Shown here piece by piece: positions 11,284 through 23,218 of a DNA stretch of 64,000 nt. A program made the translations under genes and the position numbers. Under the pieces are notes generated by a model. That model saw only the letters and a program-made list of their open reading frames with translations, was not told the DNA's origin and ran no database searches. Positions within the stretch are counted from its first letter, which is position 1, and every line of letters starts with the position of its first letter. This stretch comes from Nelumbo lutea (Eukaryota; Streptophyta; Magnoliopsida; Proteales; Nelumbonaceae), in contig JAKGHH010000005.1 of NCBI GenBank assembly GCA_022828595.1, positions 54,121,655 to 54,185,654 of the forward strand, written 5' to 3'.

Positions 11284-11720
11284 TATCACAAGCGTTCTCT
11301 TCCCCGTGCCATCAAGTGCCATCCTTGGTGCCTACAACAACCATTCGACTGTCAAAGTGTGTCTTAGTTGGGGCAATGCTTGTATTTTGTATGGGGGGAT
11401 TGCCAATGGCATTATTGTAATTATTTAGTATAATTTTTCATCATTTTGATGTATTTTTATGTCATTCCCCTCAAAGCTTAACGTTCTATTTGAGGCGAAG
11501 TAGGTAGTCGAATGAATCAATAACATATAAATGTTAAGCACGAGATCCCCTCAACATTGAACTATGTGCTTGTGCTTGCTATCCATTAATGCAATACAAA
11601 TAGCTTTTTTGACTAATTTGTATGTCATCTTATTGTATTTTCTTGTGTTATTGATTGTTGCATAAGCTTACTTGTCTCATTTAAACGCCGCACGGGGCCC
11701 CAACGACTAGCCTCGTGACA
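11284..11720 (+). repeat. Right LTR of Gypsy-type element
   Basis: The core 11358-11720 (TGTGTCTTAG to GCCTCGTGACA) is a diverged direct repeat of 8528-8887, with many point differences and a few indels, so the insertion is not recent. The polypurine tract at 11271-11283 lies upstream. Target-site duplications are not evident at the LTR core ends: 'caag' before 8528 and 'gcat' after 11720 do not match. Confidence 0.75.
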
Positions 11721-13330
11721 GCATAGTTAATGTTCAATGTATGACACATTGAACTATGGGTCCTGATCCCCCTAATCTAGCACAGATGGCAAGTCGTGGG
11801 TCTGCAGACCGATTATGGGTCCTGCGTGCACCTAGGATTCGTGTCCTGGCACGGGTCCAGAACGTAGGTAAGCCCTAGTTCAGCCCGGTCCAACCCAATA
11901 AATTGATACCCTATTCTCTTGTCCCAGAGAAGCAATCAATTACCCGAGCTTTTGATTCCATGAGCGTCCATCAGACAATTACTTTGGGATGAGAAGATTT
12001 TGTCATTTTTTAGTCCTTCCCTGATTTCTCTCAGTTTCAGCTACCAAAACTATTCATTGGACAGAAATTGTAAAGGGAAAAAAATATGAAAGAAGTTAAT
12101 TGGTAGAAGTGTGGTTGTCCATTCACACATTCACAAGTCAGCAGCTTTGTCCTCGAGGTGTGTAAGCACAAACTATGATCACAACCAAAAAAGGTGAAAA
12201 GGGGAGCTTCCGATTGCTGTTGACTCCACCCGGCCACAGAATGCTCCAAGGTCAACTAATTTTTATAATGTTGAATCTCAACCTAGGGCTACAAAGGTGC
12301 CTATATACAGACAGAGTCTGAGCTTTCTTTCTTTAGGGTTAGTAAGAGCCAAGAGGGGACTATTCAGAGCCCATTGACAAATCCCAATTCCCCAGTAAAG
12401 GCTACTAAAGTGCAACGCCACAAGTCTCAAATTCTCAACCAATAGGACATTCCACATGTGAAAAGACCAGTCCATAGTCAGCTCCAAAGAAGCTGAAAAA
12501 TAAAAAAAGAAAAAAATGTGCAGAATCCTGGCTTGTCTCGTAGCATCAGCATGTGGCTACATACAGCATTGCACCAGCTATAACGTCGCGTAGCGCGTTT
12601 TTGTGTCCTTGTGTTTGTGTGATGCTGTGGAGTGTAGAGCCTCGCCCCAGTCCCCAACTCCCCATAAAGCTTTGAGCTATTGAGATGCCTTTGAACTAAT
12701 ACTTGGCTTAAATGTATAGAATTTATGCTCTGTAGCCATTGTCAAATGCATGTCTGCCCCTCAAAAACGTACAAGATGCTGTGCAACCCACCACCTATCG
12801 TTCAGTCTAAAGCTTAAAAACAAAGCAGCAGCAGCTTTAGTGAACTGTAGCTATGAAGTATTACCAAGTGTCTTGTGACCATCATCATCAGTGCAACCAC
12901 TAAAAAGGGTTTGTTTATTGCTTTGAAAGAACTTAATTCTTTATACCTTTCATTATTGGTTCTCTGAACATAAACAGTCGCTCCTAAATTTTCAGCGTTT
13001 AATATGTTGGGAATTGTCATAAGAAATCAAAAAGCTCTGAGGAAGCTACTAATAAACCTTATAAAGTTAAAAGGGGTAATTAACATTTTGCAAGAATATC
13101 ATAGATCAGTGTGATGAGAGGGCCAATTTCCAACCAGGAGCTTCTAGAGTTGCATTCTACATTTTGAAGAATTAACTTGTTAGCAAAATTACATCAATTC
13201 TGGTAAAACTCCAAGAAGCCAAAGAAGTTGAAACTTCTCCATATGCACCTTAGTTCTGCCTTCTGAGTTCCAACAAGGTCCCTTGTGTTGTGGAGATTTC
13301 ATACAAGGCAAAATTGTTCCAATTGGTGAG
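11721..13330. other. Intergenic DNA, no gene seen
   Basis: The stretch lies between the Gypsy element and the palindromic repeat. Open frames here are short and on both strands, with no domain recognised. A GTGT/GTTT-rich patch near 12596-12625 is low complexity. Confidence 0.4.
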
Positions 13331-13332
13331 CA

Positions 13333-13560
13333 TTTAGGCTCAATTTGAAAAGAATACAAACACAAATATGTATAATACAAATACATATAAAATAATACAA
13401 AAATACAAGGTTCTGCACTCTACATATTTGTATTTGTAATTTTGTATCCCTTCTGCAGTTTGAGAAGAGTACAAGTACAAATATGTACAGTGTAAAACCT
13501 TGTATATGGTATTTCTAAACCTTGTATTTGCGCTTTACATATTTGTAATTGCACTCTTCC
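13333..13560. repeat. Palindromic ACAAATATGTA repeat (MITE-like)
   Basis: ATACAAGGTTCTGCACTCTA then CATATTTGTA (about 13405-13432) is the near reverse complement of TACAAATATGTACAGTGT then AAAACCTTGTAT (about 13474-13504), giving an inverted repeat around a centre near 13455. Further copies of the same words flank it (ACAAATATGTAT near 13362; TTACATATTTGTAAT near 13536). The same phrase is found twice at 6.3 kb. This suggests a foldback or MITE-like family. Ends and target duplication are not determined. Confidence 0.6.
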
Positions 13561-14396
13561 CAAGACTGAGTCTTAAGAAAAGTTGCCTTCCTCTTTTTGG
13601 TATTAGTTCTGTCTTACTTGGAAAAGACAGGTTTAACAAAATTTCCCGGTTCTTGGTAAAACAGGGTTCACATTTCATTATATTTCTCCCTAAGCAGAGT
13701 TCAAACTGGCTGGAACTCTTTCAACCCAAAAAAAAAAAAACTGGAACTCTAAAATTGATTCCAAGTTCAGTTTTCTAATACTAATGGTTTTCCCTATGAA
13801 GAATTAGAAACTTGGGAACATCATACGGGATTCCAAGTCCCCAACAAGAGAATCACCTGATTGTATTAGAACACATCAAACTTCCTCCAATGCAGCAGGA
13901 GACACCATCAACAAAAGATCAAGCAAGTTGTGTATGAAACCTTTGTATTCTTTTATATTATCAAATAAATCAGGTTCTACTCACAGATATATGAATGAAA
14001 GAAAATTTGCAGCACCTTCCAAGAATTGGGCTGGGCTGCTCCTAAGCCTGATGACATGGACAAAATAACCAGGCTACTAATTCTATGACATGGCCAAATG
14101 GCATTGACCTTCTACTGATATTTGTAGAGGCACCTATTGCCAGTAAACTAATTACTTGGCAACATGGAAGAACGGCCAATTATGTTCTCAAAGACTTGCC
14201 AGGACAGTTCAGAACCCTAATCACTGGCTGCTGCTCTTTCAGACACATACAAGGCCTCCCACAGGATGAGGAAATAAGGCAGCAGAGTTGGCAATTCCGC
14301 ACAAAACTACGGGTCAAAAAGCAGTTGGTAAGTGCAGGCAGTTTGTCATGAAGTCCCATGATTCTGAATTTGGTTTCGGCAAAGATTTTCTTGCTC
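13561..14396. other. Downstream flank of the WD40 gene
   Basis: No separate gene is seen. This lies 3' of the minus-strand WD40 gene and probably holds its 3' UTR in the part adjoining 14396. A short A-run at 13728-13740 and a few 60-90 codon frames carry no recognisable domain. Confidence 0.4.
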
Positions 14397-17300
14397 TTAT
14401 AGTCTGACAGGCAATCCAAAATTATGGAAAGTTCTTACAACTCCATTAGAACTTGCTGTCACAATCACAATACCCCATACTCCTGCTAGATCTGTGTGGC
14501 TATGGTGGTGGTGAAGATGATTATGATCATTATCTGTAACTTGTACAGTCCATAAAGGTAGTTTCTCCTCAGGCCAGGTTGCACTACCCCTTGATGGGCA
14601 GTCCATGGAGAACCAACTACCAAGAGAGAACCGTTCTGAATCTCTATGACAGGAAGTAGCTTCTAATAATTCCTGCCTTTTAGAGGAATGCTGTGGACTA
14701 AAGCTATCTGACAATTTATGATCCTGTTGCGTGGCTGACCATGGTATTGCAACAGAGACACCATCGTCCAAGAAATGCTCGCAAGAGCGAACAGATTTTG
14801 CTTGCTTGGATGATTGGAGACACAAGCCATCATAATTCCAGACATAAACACGAGAGTCCTCTCCTACTGAGATGATATGTTTCCCATCTAAAGTGAATGA
14901 AGCAGACATCTGGCTTCCTGACTTACGCAGACCTGTTGATTGCAAGTTTTTCAAAAGAGTAAGGGCAAAGTTCCAAAGTGAACAAAACAGAGAATAAACA
15001 TTCAAAAACTAGAAGATCTGTAATGGGCAAATGCAGCCAGTTTATAAACTACTAAACACAGGCTGAACAAATAGAAAATACCACAAAAGCAACAAAGTAA
15101 AAAGAAAAAGTAAAAAAAAAATGGCAGAGGAAACTGGGATGAATATGTAGATCCACAGACAATAATATATTTAAATACAATATCCATTTATTAGTAGCTT
15201 GCTACTATGGTGATGCTTCCCCTGTTTTTTGTTTTTGTTTTTTAATTTTTTGCCTCATGGGGGTTTGCTATAATACAACAGTAACCACCAGTTTTCCTCT
15301 GGGTTTGCATAGATAATATTTATTAGGAGTATCTTTATTAAAGCCACATAATAGCCATTCTTTGCAATTAATGCGAGGAAGATCTATATAAAACGGGGAA
15401 ACTGAAAATGCACACTTTTGGTAAAATCCTACATTTGCAATTTCATAGTTCATGAATGGTAATCAAACTATCACAGGATTCTCGTGCTTTAGATTCAATA
15501 GCTTCATAAGAAGCCTAAAATCCATCCGATAGCAAAGAAACACTACTCAGAAAGATAAGGAATAATCAACAAGCATGTTTACCTTTGTATTTATGAATGA
15601 CTTCAACCCCATCAAATATGCGGACTCTGGAATCTGCTGATGTTATCATAAGTCTTTGAAAACCATCCCTGGAAAACTGTGATGACAAGAGAAAAAATAA
15701 GACAATTTCTCGAGAATAGCACTAAAACGATCAAAGATAGAAAGGTATCATAAAGGTGAAGGCTACAAAAATCTAACCTGAATGCCAGTGATCCTGTTGC
15801 TAGAGGACTTCTTTCTACCCTGTATGCAGATTTGTGCATTCAACTCAAGATGATTATCTATACCATGACAAGAAATAGATTAGGTACTCTTCAAAGGGAA
15901 CAACTAAACAATCCATGTTCTATGCTTAAACTGGTAAAATCATCCAACTCAAAACATGACAAAATCACATACCCGATGCATCATAAAAACGACATGTGCC
16001 TGTAATAGAACCAACAATGAATCCCTGCTTGGATGAAAGAATGAGTTAGTTACCATCATGAAGAAGTGTGTTTTTGAAGATTATTTAGATCTCAATTGTA
16101 ACAGCTAAGTAGGGCAATCATAGATGGATCAAGTAGTTAGAAGAAAACCTGTCCATCTGGTTGGTAACATATGGCAGTTACTATATCTCGCATATCAGCC
16201 CAATCAACAACTCGTCCATCAGAAACACCCCAAATCCGTACTTTTCCATCTATAGATCCACTAATGAAGTATCCATCATTGACGGGATTGAATTGTATGC
16301 ATGTCACTGATACAATGCAAAGAAAAAATTAAATCAAATTTTTGAAAATAGCAGACAAACCATGAAACAGATCAAGAAATGAAGAAGAAAGCATTTAGAA
16401 ACAAATATAGAAGCATAGTACTTTACCATAGTTACTGTGGTGGAAAATATTAAGACATTCATTGCAGCCAACTTTCCATAGACGAACAGTTTTGTCCTTG
16501 GAAGATGAAAGAAGGAACTGCGCCAGAAAATGTAATATCACTTTAAAAGTGAAAATAAATCACAGGCTACATACAAAACAAATTTGGAGAAAAGCAAAAG
16601 AGACAAGTTTATATCAAATAGTGAAATATTTAAATAATAAATACTAGCCACTGCTTTCAAACCGGTTGACAAACTTACATTAGATTTGGACCATGACAAA
16701 TCCAAGATATCGCTGGTATGGCCATGAAACTCTTGCAGTGGCAATTCTTCAATCTTGAAGACTTTCTTGGGTATGACAACAAAAGCAGGGTTCGAATTCT
16801 TTCTTCCTCGCAATAACTTGCCTTCATTTTCTTTGCTGACAAATTTGGAAGTACCTTCTGCAGCTGAACATTTGCAGGAAGCTTCTCCTGATGTAACATG
16901 CCAAATGCGAACAACCCCATCTTCACCACCACTTGCTAGATACTGGCCATCTGGACTGAATTTCATCGTCCAGATGAACCCTTTGTGAGCTTGAATTTCT
17001 TGTCCCAAGTAAACCCCACTGAACTCCATGATCCCTTTCCCGTTCTGCCGCACTGTCATTCTATTTGCCTTGGGTGACTTGGGATCTGTCAGGGAGACAC
17101 CAGAGTTACTCATTTCCCTTCCCTTCCTCTTAGTTATAAAGCTTTTCCACCAACTCTTTATTTTCCTCTTACATTTGTGCAGACCATGTTTGCTGTTTTC
17201 TTTATCAACCATAACCTCCTCCTGTATAAAATCATCAACAACAGGCAAAAGGCCCGTAGATGTCTCCAACTCTTGAGCTGAGGTTGATCCAGGTGATCCA

Positions 17301-17770
17301 TCTTGCTCAACCTCACGAACTACAAACTTTGCTTCTACATCTGTTACATCACTTATATTACAAACATTTTCTTCCTGTACCCCATTACCAAACGAAGCCC
17401 AAGAACTTGGAACAGCCCCACTGCATTCTGTGATCCTTTCCAAATTCAAATGCTCCGGTGAGCTGCCACACGGAATATCCCCGCCAATTTCCTGAGAGCA
17501 ACCAACTTGCGAAGAAGCAAATTCACTGAACCCCATTCCGCATAGAAACTTCACCCGACGTTCCCGAATGCTCACTGGCTCGTTCATCCAAACTGCGTAC
17601 TCTGATTTGGTGAAGACCGACTCTGCATACGAACTCAGAGAAATTTTAGAGGGCACAGAATCAAGGCTTGTAATACAATCCACAGAGTCGTAGAAAACCT
17701 CCTTCTCTTCTTGTTCTTCCTCTTCCTCTTCTTGTTCTTCTTCTTCTACCTCCTCATCATGACTCAGCAT
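14397..17770 (-). CDS. WD40-repeat protein, plant WDR44-like family
   Basis: Seven coding exons with GT-AG borders join in frame: 17770-16679, 16517-16427, 16306-16149, 16024-15973, 15857-15778, 15676-15583 and 14932-14397. They total 2103 bp, or 700 aa plus stop. The start is the first ATG after an in-frame stop. The N-terminal third has an acidic Glu-rich run (about residues 5-25) and a [15 protein letters not shown] block typical of this plant family. A basic stretch lies at about 205-225. WD repeats start near residue 255 ([20 protein letters not shown]...VRIW). They continue at about 348-388 ([13 protein letters not shown]), 392-425 ([10 protein letters not shown]), 430-470, 475-515 ([10 protein letters not shown]), 524-560 ([12 protein letters not shown]) and 672-700. 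A His-rich insert ([12 protein letters not shown]) precedes the last blade. Such proteins form a beta-propeller scaffold for partner proteins; the specific partner is unknown. Family membership is confident, exact orthology is not. Confidence 0.92.
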
Positions 17771-18620
17771 GTTTTTCAATCCAGATGAAACCAAAATTCC
17801 ACATCAAAATCCGCTTCCCAAACCCCACACCACCTTCTCCATCTGCCGAAGAATGGCAACCGTTTAAATACTCAGAACAAACAGTCCAGAACCCTAATTC
17901 AGGGAGCGAGTCTCCCGCTCGAAGCAACCGCTCCAAGTGATCCACAGACTGTAACAATTACTAGCAGTTTCAGAAAAAGACTGGTTGGGTACAAGGTACC
18001 AGCCCCAGAAGACCCGAAAAAGAACGCAAATTTCATATTCCTAAAAGGCTCCAATGGATAACCCCACATTCATCCCCAGTTGTAATCGAAAAGCGAAAAC
18101 CCGGAAATGCACCTAATAATCAAATAGAGAAACAAAGACCAAAGCTTGAATATGCAAATATAATACCTCGATTTCCATGTAAAGCAATGCAACCATTCAA
18201 CATCATCACCGACGTTACCGTGACTCCTGCAATTATCCTCCAGGTCAAATTCACGAATTCAATGGAACAGCAAAATAAACCCAAATTCCCTGTACCAAAT
18301 CCCAACCGAGGAGGGATTTCATTTGAACTGAGATATAAAAAAAGGGTCGGGAGGAGAAACAGGAAATGAAGAAAGGAAAGACGAACGACCACGAAATAAA
18401 CCTGCTCGAACACACACCTCTTATAAACAGAAACCGTAACGAAGGCCTCGAGATCTGATATTGAAGATTGCAGCGCACGAGCGACAAACACGAGCGGCGC
18501 GGCCCAGGAAACAAGACACTATTCTCTGCAACTCTTCTTCCTCTGCAAAATCCCACCCACCTCTCTCTGAAGCGCTCGCTTTCCTTCGATCCATAAAAAG
18601 CAAAAAAGATGGAACTCTAT
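17771..18620 (-). promoter_or_regulatory. Probable 5' leader and promoter-proximal region of the WD40 gene
   Basis: On the minus strand a splice acceptor TTGTTACAG lies at about 17957-17949, directly upstream of sequence leading to the ATG. A donor-like GAGCAG before GTTTAT lies near 18400. This would make a 5' UTR intron of about 450 bp, common in plant genes of this class. The proposed first exon (about 18400-18600) is pyrimidine-rich and GC-richer than its surroundings. Both sites are inferred by eye; an RNA read would settle them. A run of 31 T on the plus strand (18623-18653) bounds the region. Confidence 0.4.

Positions 18621-18622
<2 letters not shown>

Positions 18623-18653
<31 letters not shown>
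18623..18653. repeat. Poly(T) tract of 31
   Basis: An uninterrupted homopolymer of T on the plus strand just upstream of the proposed WD40 transcription start. It may be the A-tail scar of an old retroposon or a simple slippage tract. Confidence 0.9.
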
Positions 18654-18654
<1 letters not shown>

Positions 18655-18859
18655 TAAAAACGATTTAAAACACCAAATTCAAGCAAACCCAAATGAAGAG
18701 ATCTTAAGTGTCAAACTAATAACTACAAAATGTCAAACCAAACTACCTAACTTTTTTGTTGTATAAGAAAGAAAGATTAATCTTTTAATAAAAAAAAATT
18801 ATGATTAGCAGTACTGTATAAATAATTTTATATATTTTGGTGATTCGCTTTTTAAGACG

Positions 18860-20400
18860 CAAAGCAATAATAACTAATAAGCTCCCGCCCCAACTTTGCC
18901 TACAGCATTAATGGAGCTCTCCGAAATTCAGACGATAAAACGTAACAGACAGGCTGTGAAGCAAAGAGAGGGAGGTGGGTTGCGTTGGGGTGCGTAGGTT
19001 TAGCCCTGGTAGAGTCTAGTAAGGCTACCTAGTGAAAGCGATCGCTCGTTACAGGGCTTAGATCCGGTTGCATTAGGCCGTGGGAGACCGACAGATGTCA
19101 GCTGCCACACTCTGACCAAAGGGGAAGGCCGGAAGGGCAATTCTCCCTCTTTCTCTGTCTTCCCTCGTCCCTCTGGCCTGTGGTACCCATCTTCCGTTCC
19201 TAGCTGAATCCTAGGGTTTCACATTTTCTGCTGAATTTCGCCATTAAAGGTCGTGGTTGAACTCTGGTTGTGGTCCGCAGGTCTCCGGTTATTCGGGATT
19301 CCGTTGTGGTCAATCAAACAGCAAGGAAGGGGAAAAGAAAAAGATTCCCATCTTAATGCCGTAAAGCATTGGGTTCTCCTTCAAGGACAATATCTAAAAG
19401 CTCCACTCACGACAACAATGGAATCGTAATTCCTAGCCTTTTTTTCCACCATTAAAGAAATCATTCCAACTCGTGACGCTTCCACTTGATCACAGTTCAC
19501 AGACACTCTTAAAACCAATTCAAGCTCTCGCCTTTTTTTCAGTCATAAGGAGCAAGATAAAAACAAATTCAGGAATTTCAGTCTGGGTTTTTCAGAACTG
19601 GGTCGTTGAGCATTCCAAAGAACCAACCAGAAAAAGGGAAAATAAGGCAGAATCTTGGATCATCGAATTGCACATTACCACGAAGAGAAACAAAGCGAGG
19701 CATTCAAAAACTCTTGCCAGAGAGAGAGAGACTTAGATGAAAAAAACTTGACCTTCCCCCACGAATGGATTTCCCGGCTACTAGAGTCGTACTTGTCATC
19801 TTCGATTCATTTCTAAATTTAGAGCTTATGTCTCTGGTTTCTCGAAAACGAACACAGAGCGAGATATAAAGGGAGAGAGAGAAAGAGGATTTTTGAGGTT
19901 CTTCTTCGAATAACGTGTGTATCGGAGATTGGGGGCGAGAGAGAGAGCCAGAGAGGGTGTCGTGTCTCTGCTTGACGTTGCAGAAGCAAGCAGTAGTAGT
20001 AGTAGTGAGTAGCATCCCTGCGCTGCTCTATAATGAGCAGCAGCTCAGTCGTACGGGTTGGTGGGTCGTGGGGCGGATTCCAGCTCCGGGTGGTTGCGTG
20101 TGTACGGATCGGCATGAGGCGTGAGCTGTTGGCGAGTGAAAGAACAACCGATGTGAGACGATAAGATTGATCATAGTCAAGTACAGTTACGGCCGACCGT
20201 AGTGTATTTTTTATTTTTATTTTTATCATGCCTACGATAGCGCTCTGAAACGCACGAGCTGGACACCGTGAGATCGGAATCCACTTCTCTTCCTTGACGG
20301 CCAAAATACAGCTGAGTACGCCCTTTGTAAGTCCACCCCCAAAAGAAACCTCATCACGGGTTTCCTTTCTAACGACGTACACTACTACTCGCATAGGCTA
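18860..20400. other. GC-richer, CT/GA-rich region with no resolved CDS
   Basis: This block is clearly richer in G+C than the flanks. It contains leader-like sequence on both strands: CTTTCTCTGTCTTCCCTC and CTAGGGTTTCAC on the plus strand near 19145-19220, and pyrimidine-rich tracts on the minus strand between 19950 and 19720. A minus-strand ATG near 19801 opens only 31 codons. Long frames such as 19819-20394 (minus) have no plant-like domain and run through simple repeats. It may be the promoter or leader of an untranslated transcript or of a lost gene. I cannot assign a product. Confidence 0.35.
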
Positions 20401-23180
20401 GCGTGCACCTTGTATTCGTTTTAACCGTCCGATTAGTTTTATGGGAAACGATGGCAAACCGACGGTTTAGGTGTCATAGTCCATAGAAGGACACTGGAAT
20501 AAGGTACACATAACACACACTAATGAGGGGCAATATATCCATAATGCACTGTTGATAAAGTAGACTAGAAACCGATTATTCAACCCAAAGTTTCTGAAAT
20601 TAGAAGACAGTCAGTGGACAATTTAGGAAATATAAAATTATTAATTACTAATTACTAATTAGAGAAAATTAGAAGAAATAAATTATTTAAGTAATATTTA
20701 GTGATGAGTTAATGAGATGGAGAGGAAGGCTAGGGCCACTAAGTTGGTCAACCCATAGGTTCTAGAGTTGCCCCATTCACCAATCACCATTATTGGGGAA
20801 TATTTTGGTGGGGCCTGATATACTAAAAAACAATGATAATTCATCGGGCTCCACAGCATGTTCTAGATTTGTGGTGCCTATAATGGTGGGCTGGTAGAGA
20901 CAGCAGCCTTAACATATCTCCTGATGGAAATCAGAAATGCCAACCAAACTTGATTGGGCTGTCACTTGGCGCAACCCAATGACAAACTAAGGAAAAGTAT
21001 TCCTGTTATATTGCTCTCCTCCCATGTGTATTGACAAAACTAGCCCTCCATGGATCCCTTGGAAAAAGAGAATGACTGTGAAGAAATCTGATGGGTATTG
21101 GGGTCTTTTTGTATGGGATTGGTAAGTCACGAGTGTATTTTAGTAATTACACAGCCGTTGTATATGTGTACAAGGCTAAAGCAATGGGTTTGGGTAGGAG
21201 GAGTAAAGGCCTGTTTGTATACAGAGGGAGAAAGTGAACAAAGTGAGAGGTCTGAGCTCTCCACCATGTGAGCGGTGACTGGTGAGCTGCATATCTCCAG
21301 CTCGACATTGCTTTGGGCACAAAAACCCAAACCCAAAAAGCAATCATCAATTGCACAAGCAAAAAGTTGGACATGATTGGACATTATAAAGTCCGACCAA
21401 TCAATCTGCGGGTTGCATTTGGAGCTTCCTTGGAATCATTTTCATTTCATTTCGTGTTGATTTTGGTTCGAGCCATCTGTTAGATAGATTTCATTTAATG
21501 GTTGGGTTTGGGGTTTGGACTATCCTCAGGCTCACAGGTACAAATGTAGGGTCGGGAGAAAAAGCACCCCATAGATGCTGAGAGCACCCACTATGACACA
21601 GTTTGGTTAAAATAAAGACTAAAGTTAGTAGAAGGTTCTAACTTCTAAGAGACAAATTAACCTAACCAAACAACCAAAGAATTAAAAACAGAGTTCTCCT
21701 TTTGAGGTCAGTGCATTTTTCAATTTTGAGTGCCCAATTGGAGTCTCGAGGAAACAAAGAAGGAAATCAAAGCAACCATTGACCCACACATGAGGGCGTT
21801 ACTGGCTACGTAAGCATCTTTGGGAAAACCCCTTAAAAGGTTTTGTTAGAATTAGAGTCAGAACTCAGAATTAGTATAATAATCAAGATCATTATAATAA
21901 CCTTTGTATGAATTATCACACGAGGATGGATTTTGGTGCAGTAGCCCAGCCGTCTCCCCTTGTTTCTTGGAGATGGGAATTCTCGTGTGGTGGGAGTCGA
22001 GCCCCGTTTGCTCCGGCCTTGCTCAGCCCACAGCCAACTACATTATTATACTATATAAATAATATTGTAGCCAAACAAGCATATATACACCTGTACTATA
22101 TACCATTTTGTATAAGACAGATGCTGCATTTAGTAGTAAGATAATATGAATTCTAAGTGAAGGAGTTGGTAGATAAAGTATGTGGGAGAAAGCTGTAAAA
22201 TGAGACACGTCGAGCAATTCCACTTGCTTAGCAAGTTGGAGTTGCGCGTCTCTGGGTTTTTAATCAAAACCCAACTCGCCTAGCTCGCCCACTTGCTCCA
22301 CGTCTGTTTGGAGCCCATGTGGCGAGGATGGCAAAGCAAAAAGATGGAAGAGTGGCGGAATTATGAAGTGATAAACATCGAAGACTCATTTTATCAAACA
22401 GATGGAGGGACACTTAGAAAGTGATTAGAGTATGAAGCTGCCATGTGTTGGGGCTATTTGTCTTAAAGTACACAAGTCATTCGGTTATATACCCTAACAT
22501 TTTTACTATATGACTATTTCATGTGGCCAGAACAAAAATGTAAATTTTTTTTTGTAAGAACAAAAAAGTCATTTACAGTTTAGCAATTTCAGCCATTTCC
22601 CAACAGCCCCAGATGAGAAAATAAAGGTATGAGGCCCTAAATCGATTGAAGCAAAAAACCACTGTTTTTTTTTTCCAAAATGCCTTGTACATATAGCCAA
22701 TTCTGGACCATTGGGCCCAAAAAAAAAACTGGGTTGGATCAATGTTCAGCCCAAGGTACAGTTGATCAAGTGGCAAGTTGAGGAGCAACACTGTGAGATC
22801 TGGACCACATAGGACAATACCATTATTTGGACAACTGGGCCCATAAAACTGCTTGGATAAAACTTTCAAAACATTCTGAAACAAGCTTTAAGTGCACAAA
22901 TGTTTTTCTCCTTTTCTATATGTAATTTCCTATTGTAAAGTACCGGTTGAACCGGATGATTGGACCACTTAGCCTCTGACGATACGCAACCCTAGCTGTC
23001 CATGTTCAGTCGAGGCCTAACATTGTTTAAAAGCTTGGAAAAAACATTCAATAGTCCCATTACTTCTTATATATCATAAATATGGTGGTTACTGGTAGTA
23101 CCTGATTTATTGCAGGCTACTAATGGAAAATCTTTCAGAGCTAAAAATAAACAAGAGTAGTAGCTTCAATGGATGCTTCT
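20401..23180. other. Intergenic DNA, no gene seen
   Basis: No coding region is supported. Two overlapping open frames near 21127-21384 (minus) lack any domain. A short duplication TTAATTACTAATTACTAATTA lies near 20640. Nothing resembles a tRNA or other structured RNA. Confidence 0.4.
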
Positions 23181-23182
23181 TG

Positions 23183-23183
<1 letters not shown>

Positions 23184-23214
<31 letters not shown>
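23184..23214. repeat. (CT)n microsatellite
   Basis: An uninterrupted run of about 15 CT dinucleotides, typical of plant intergenic DNA. Confidence 0.9.

Positions 23215-23218
<4 letters not shown>

Noticed and set aside
17771..17794. Longer WD40 start at a TTG codon
   Set aside because: The first in-frame ATG (17770) follows an in-frame stop and is the ordinary plant start.
19819..20394. 191-codon minus-strand open frame
   Set aside because: No domain, biased composition, and it runs through CT/TA simple repeats in a leader-like block.
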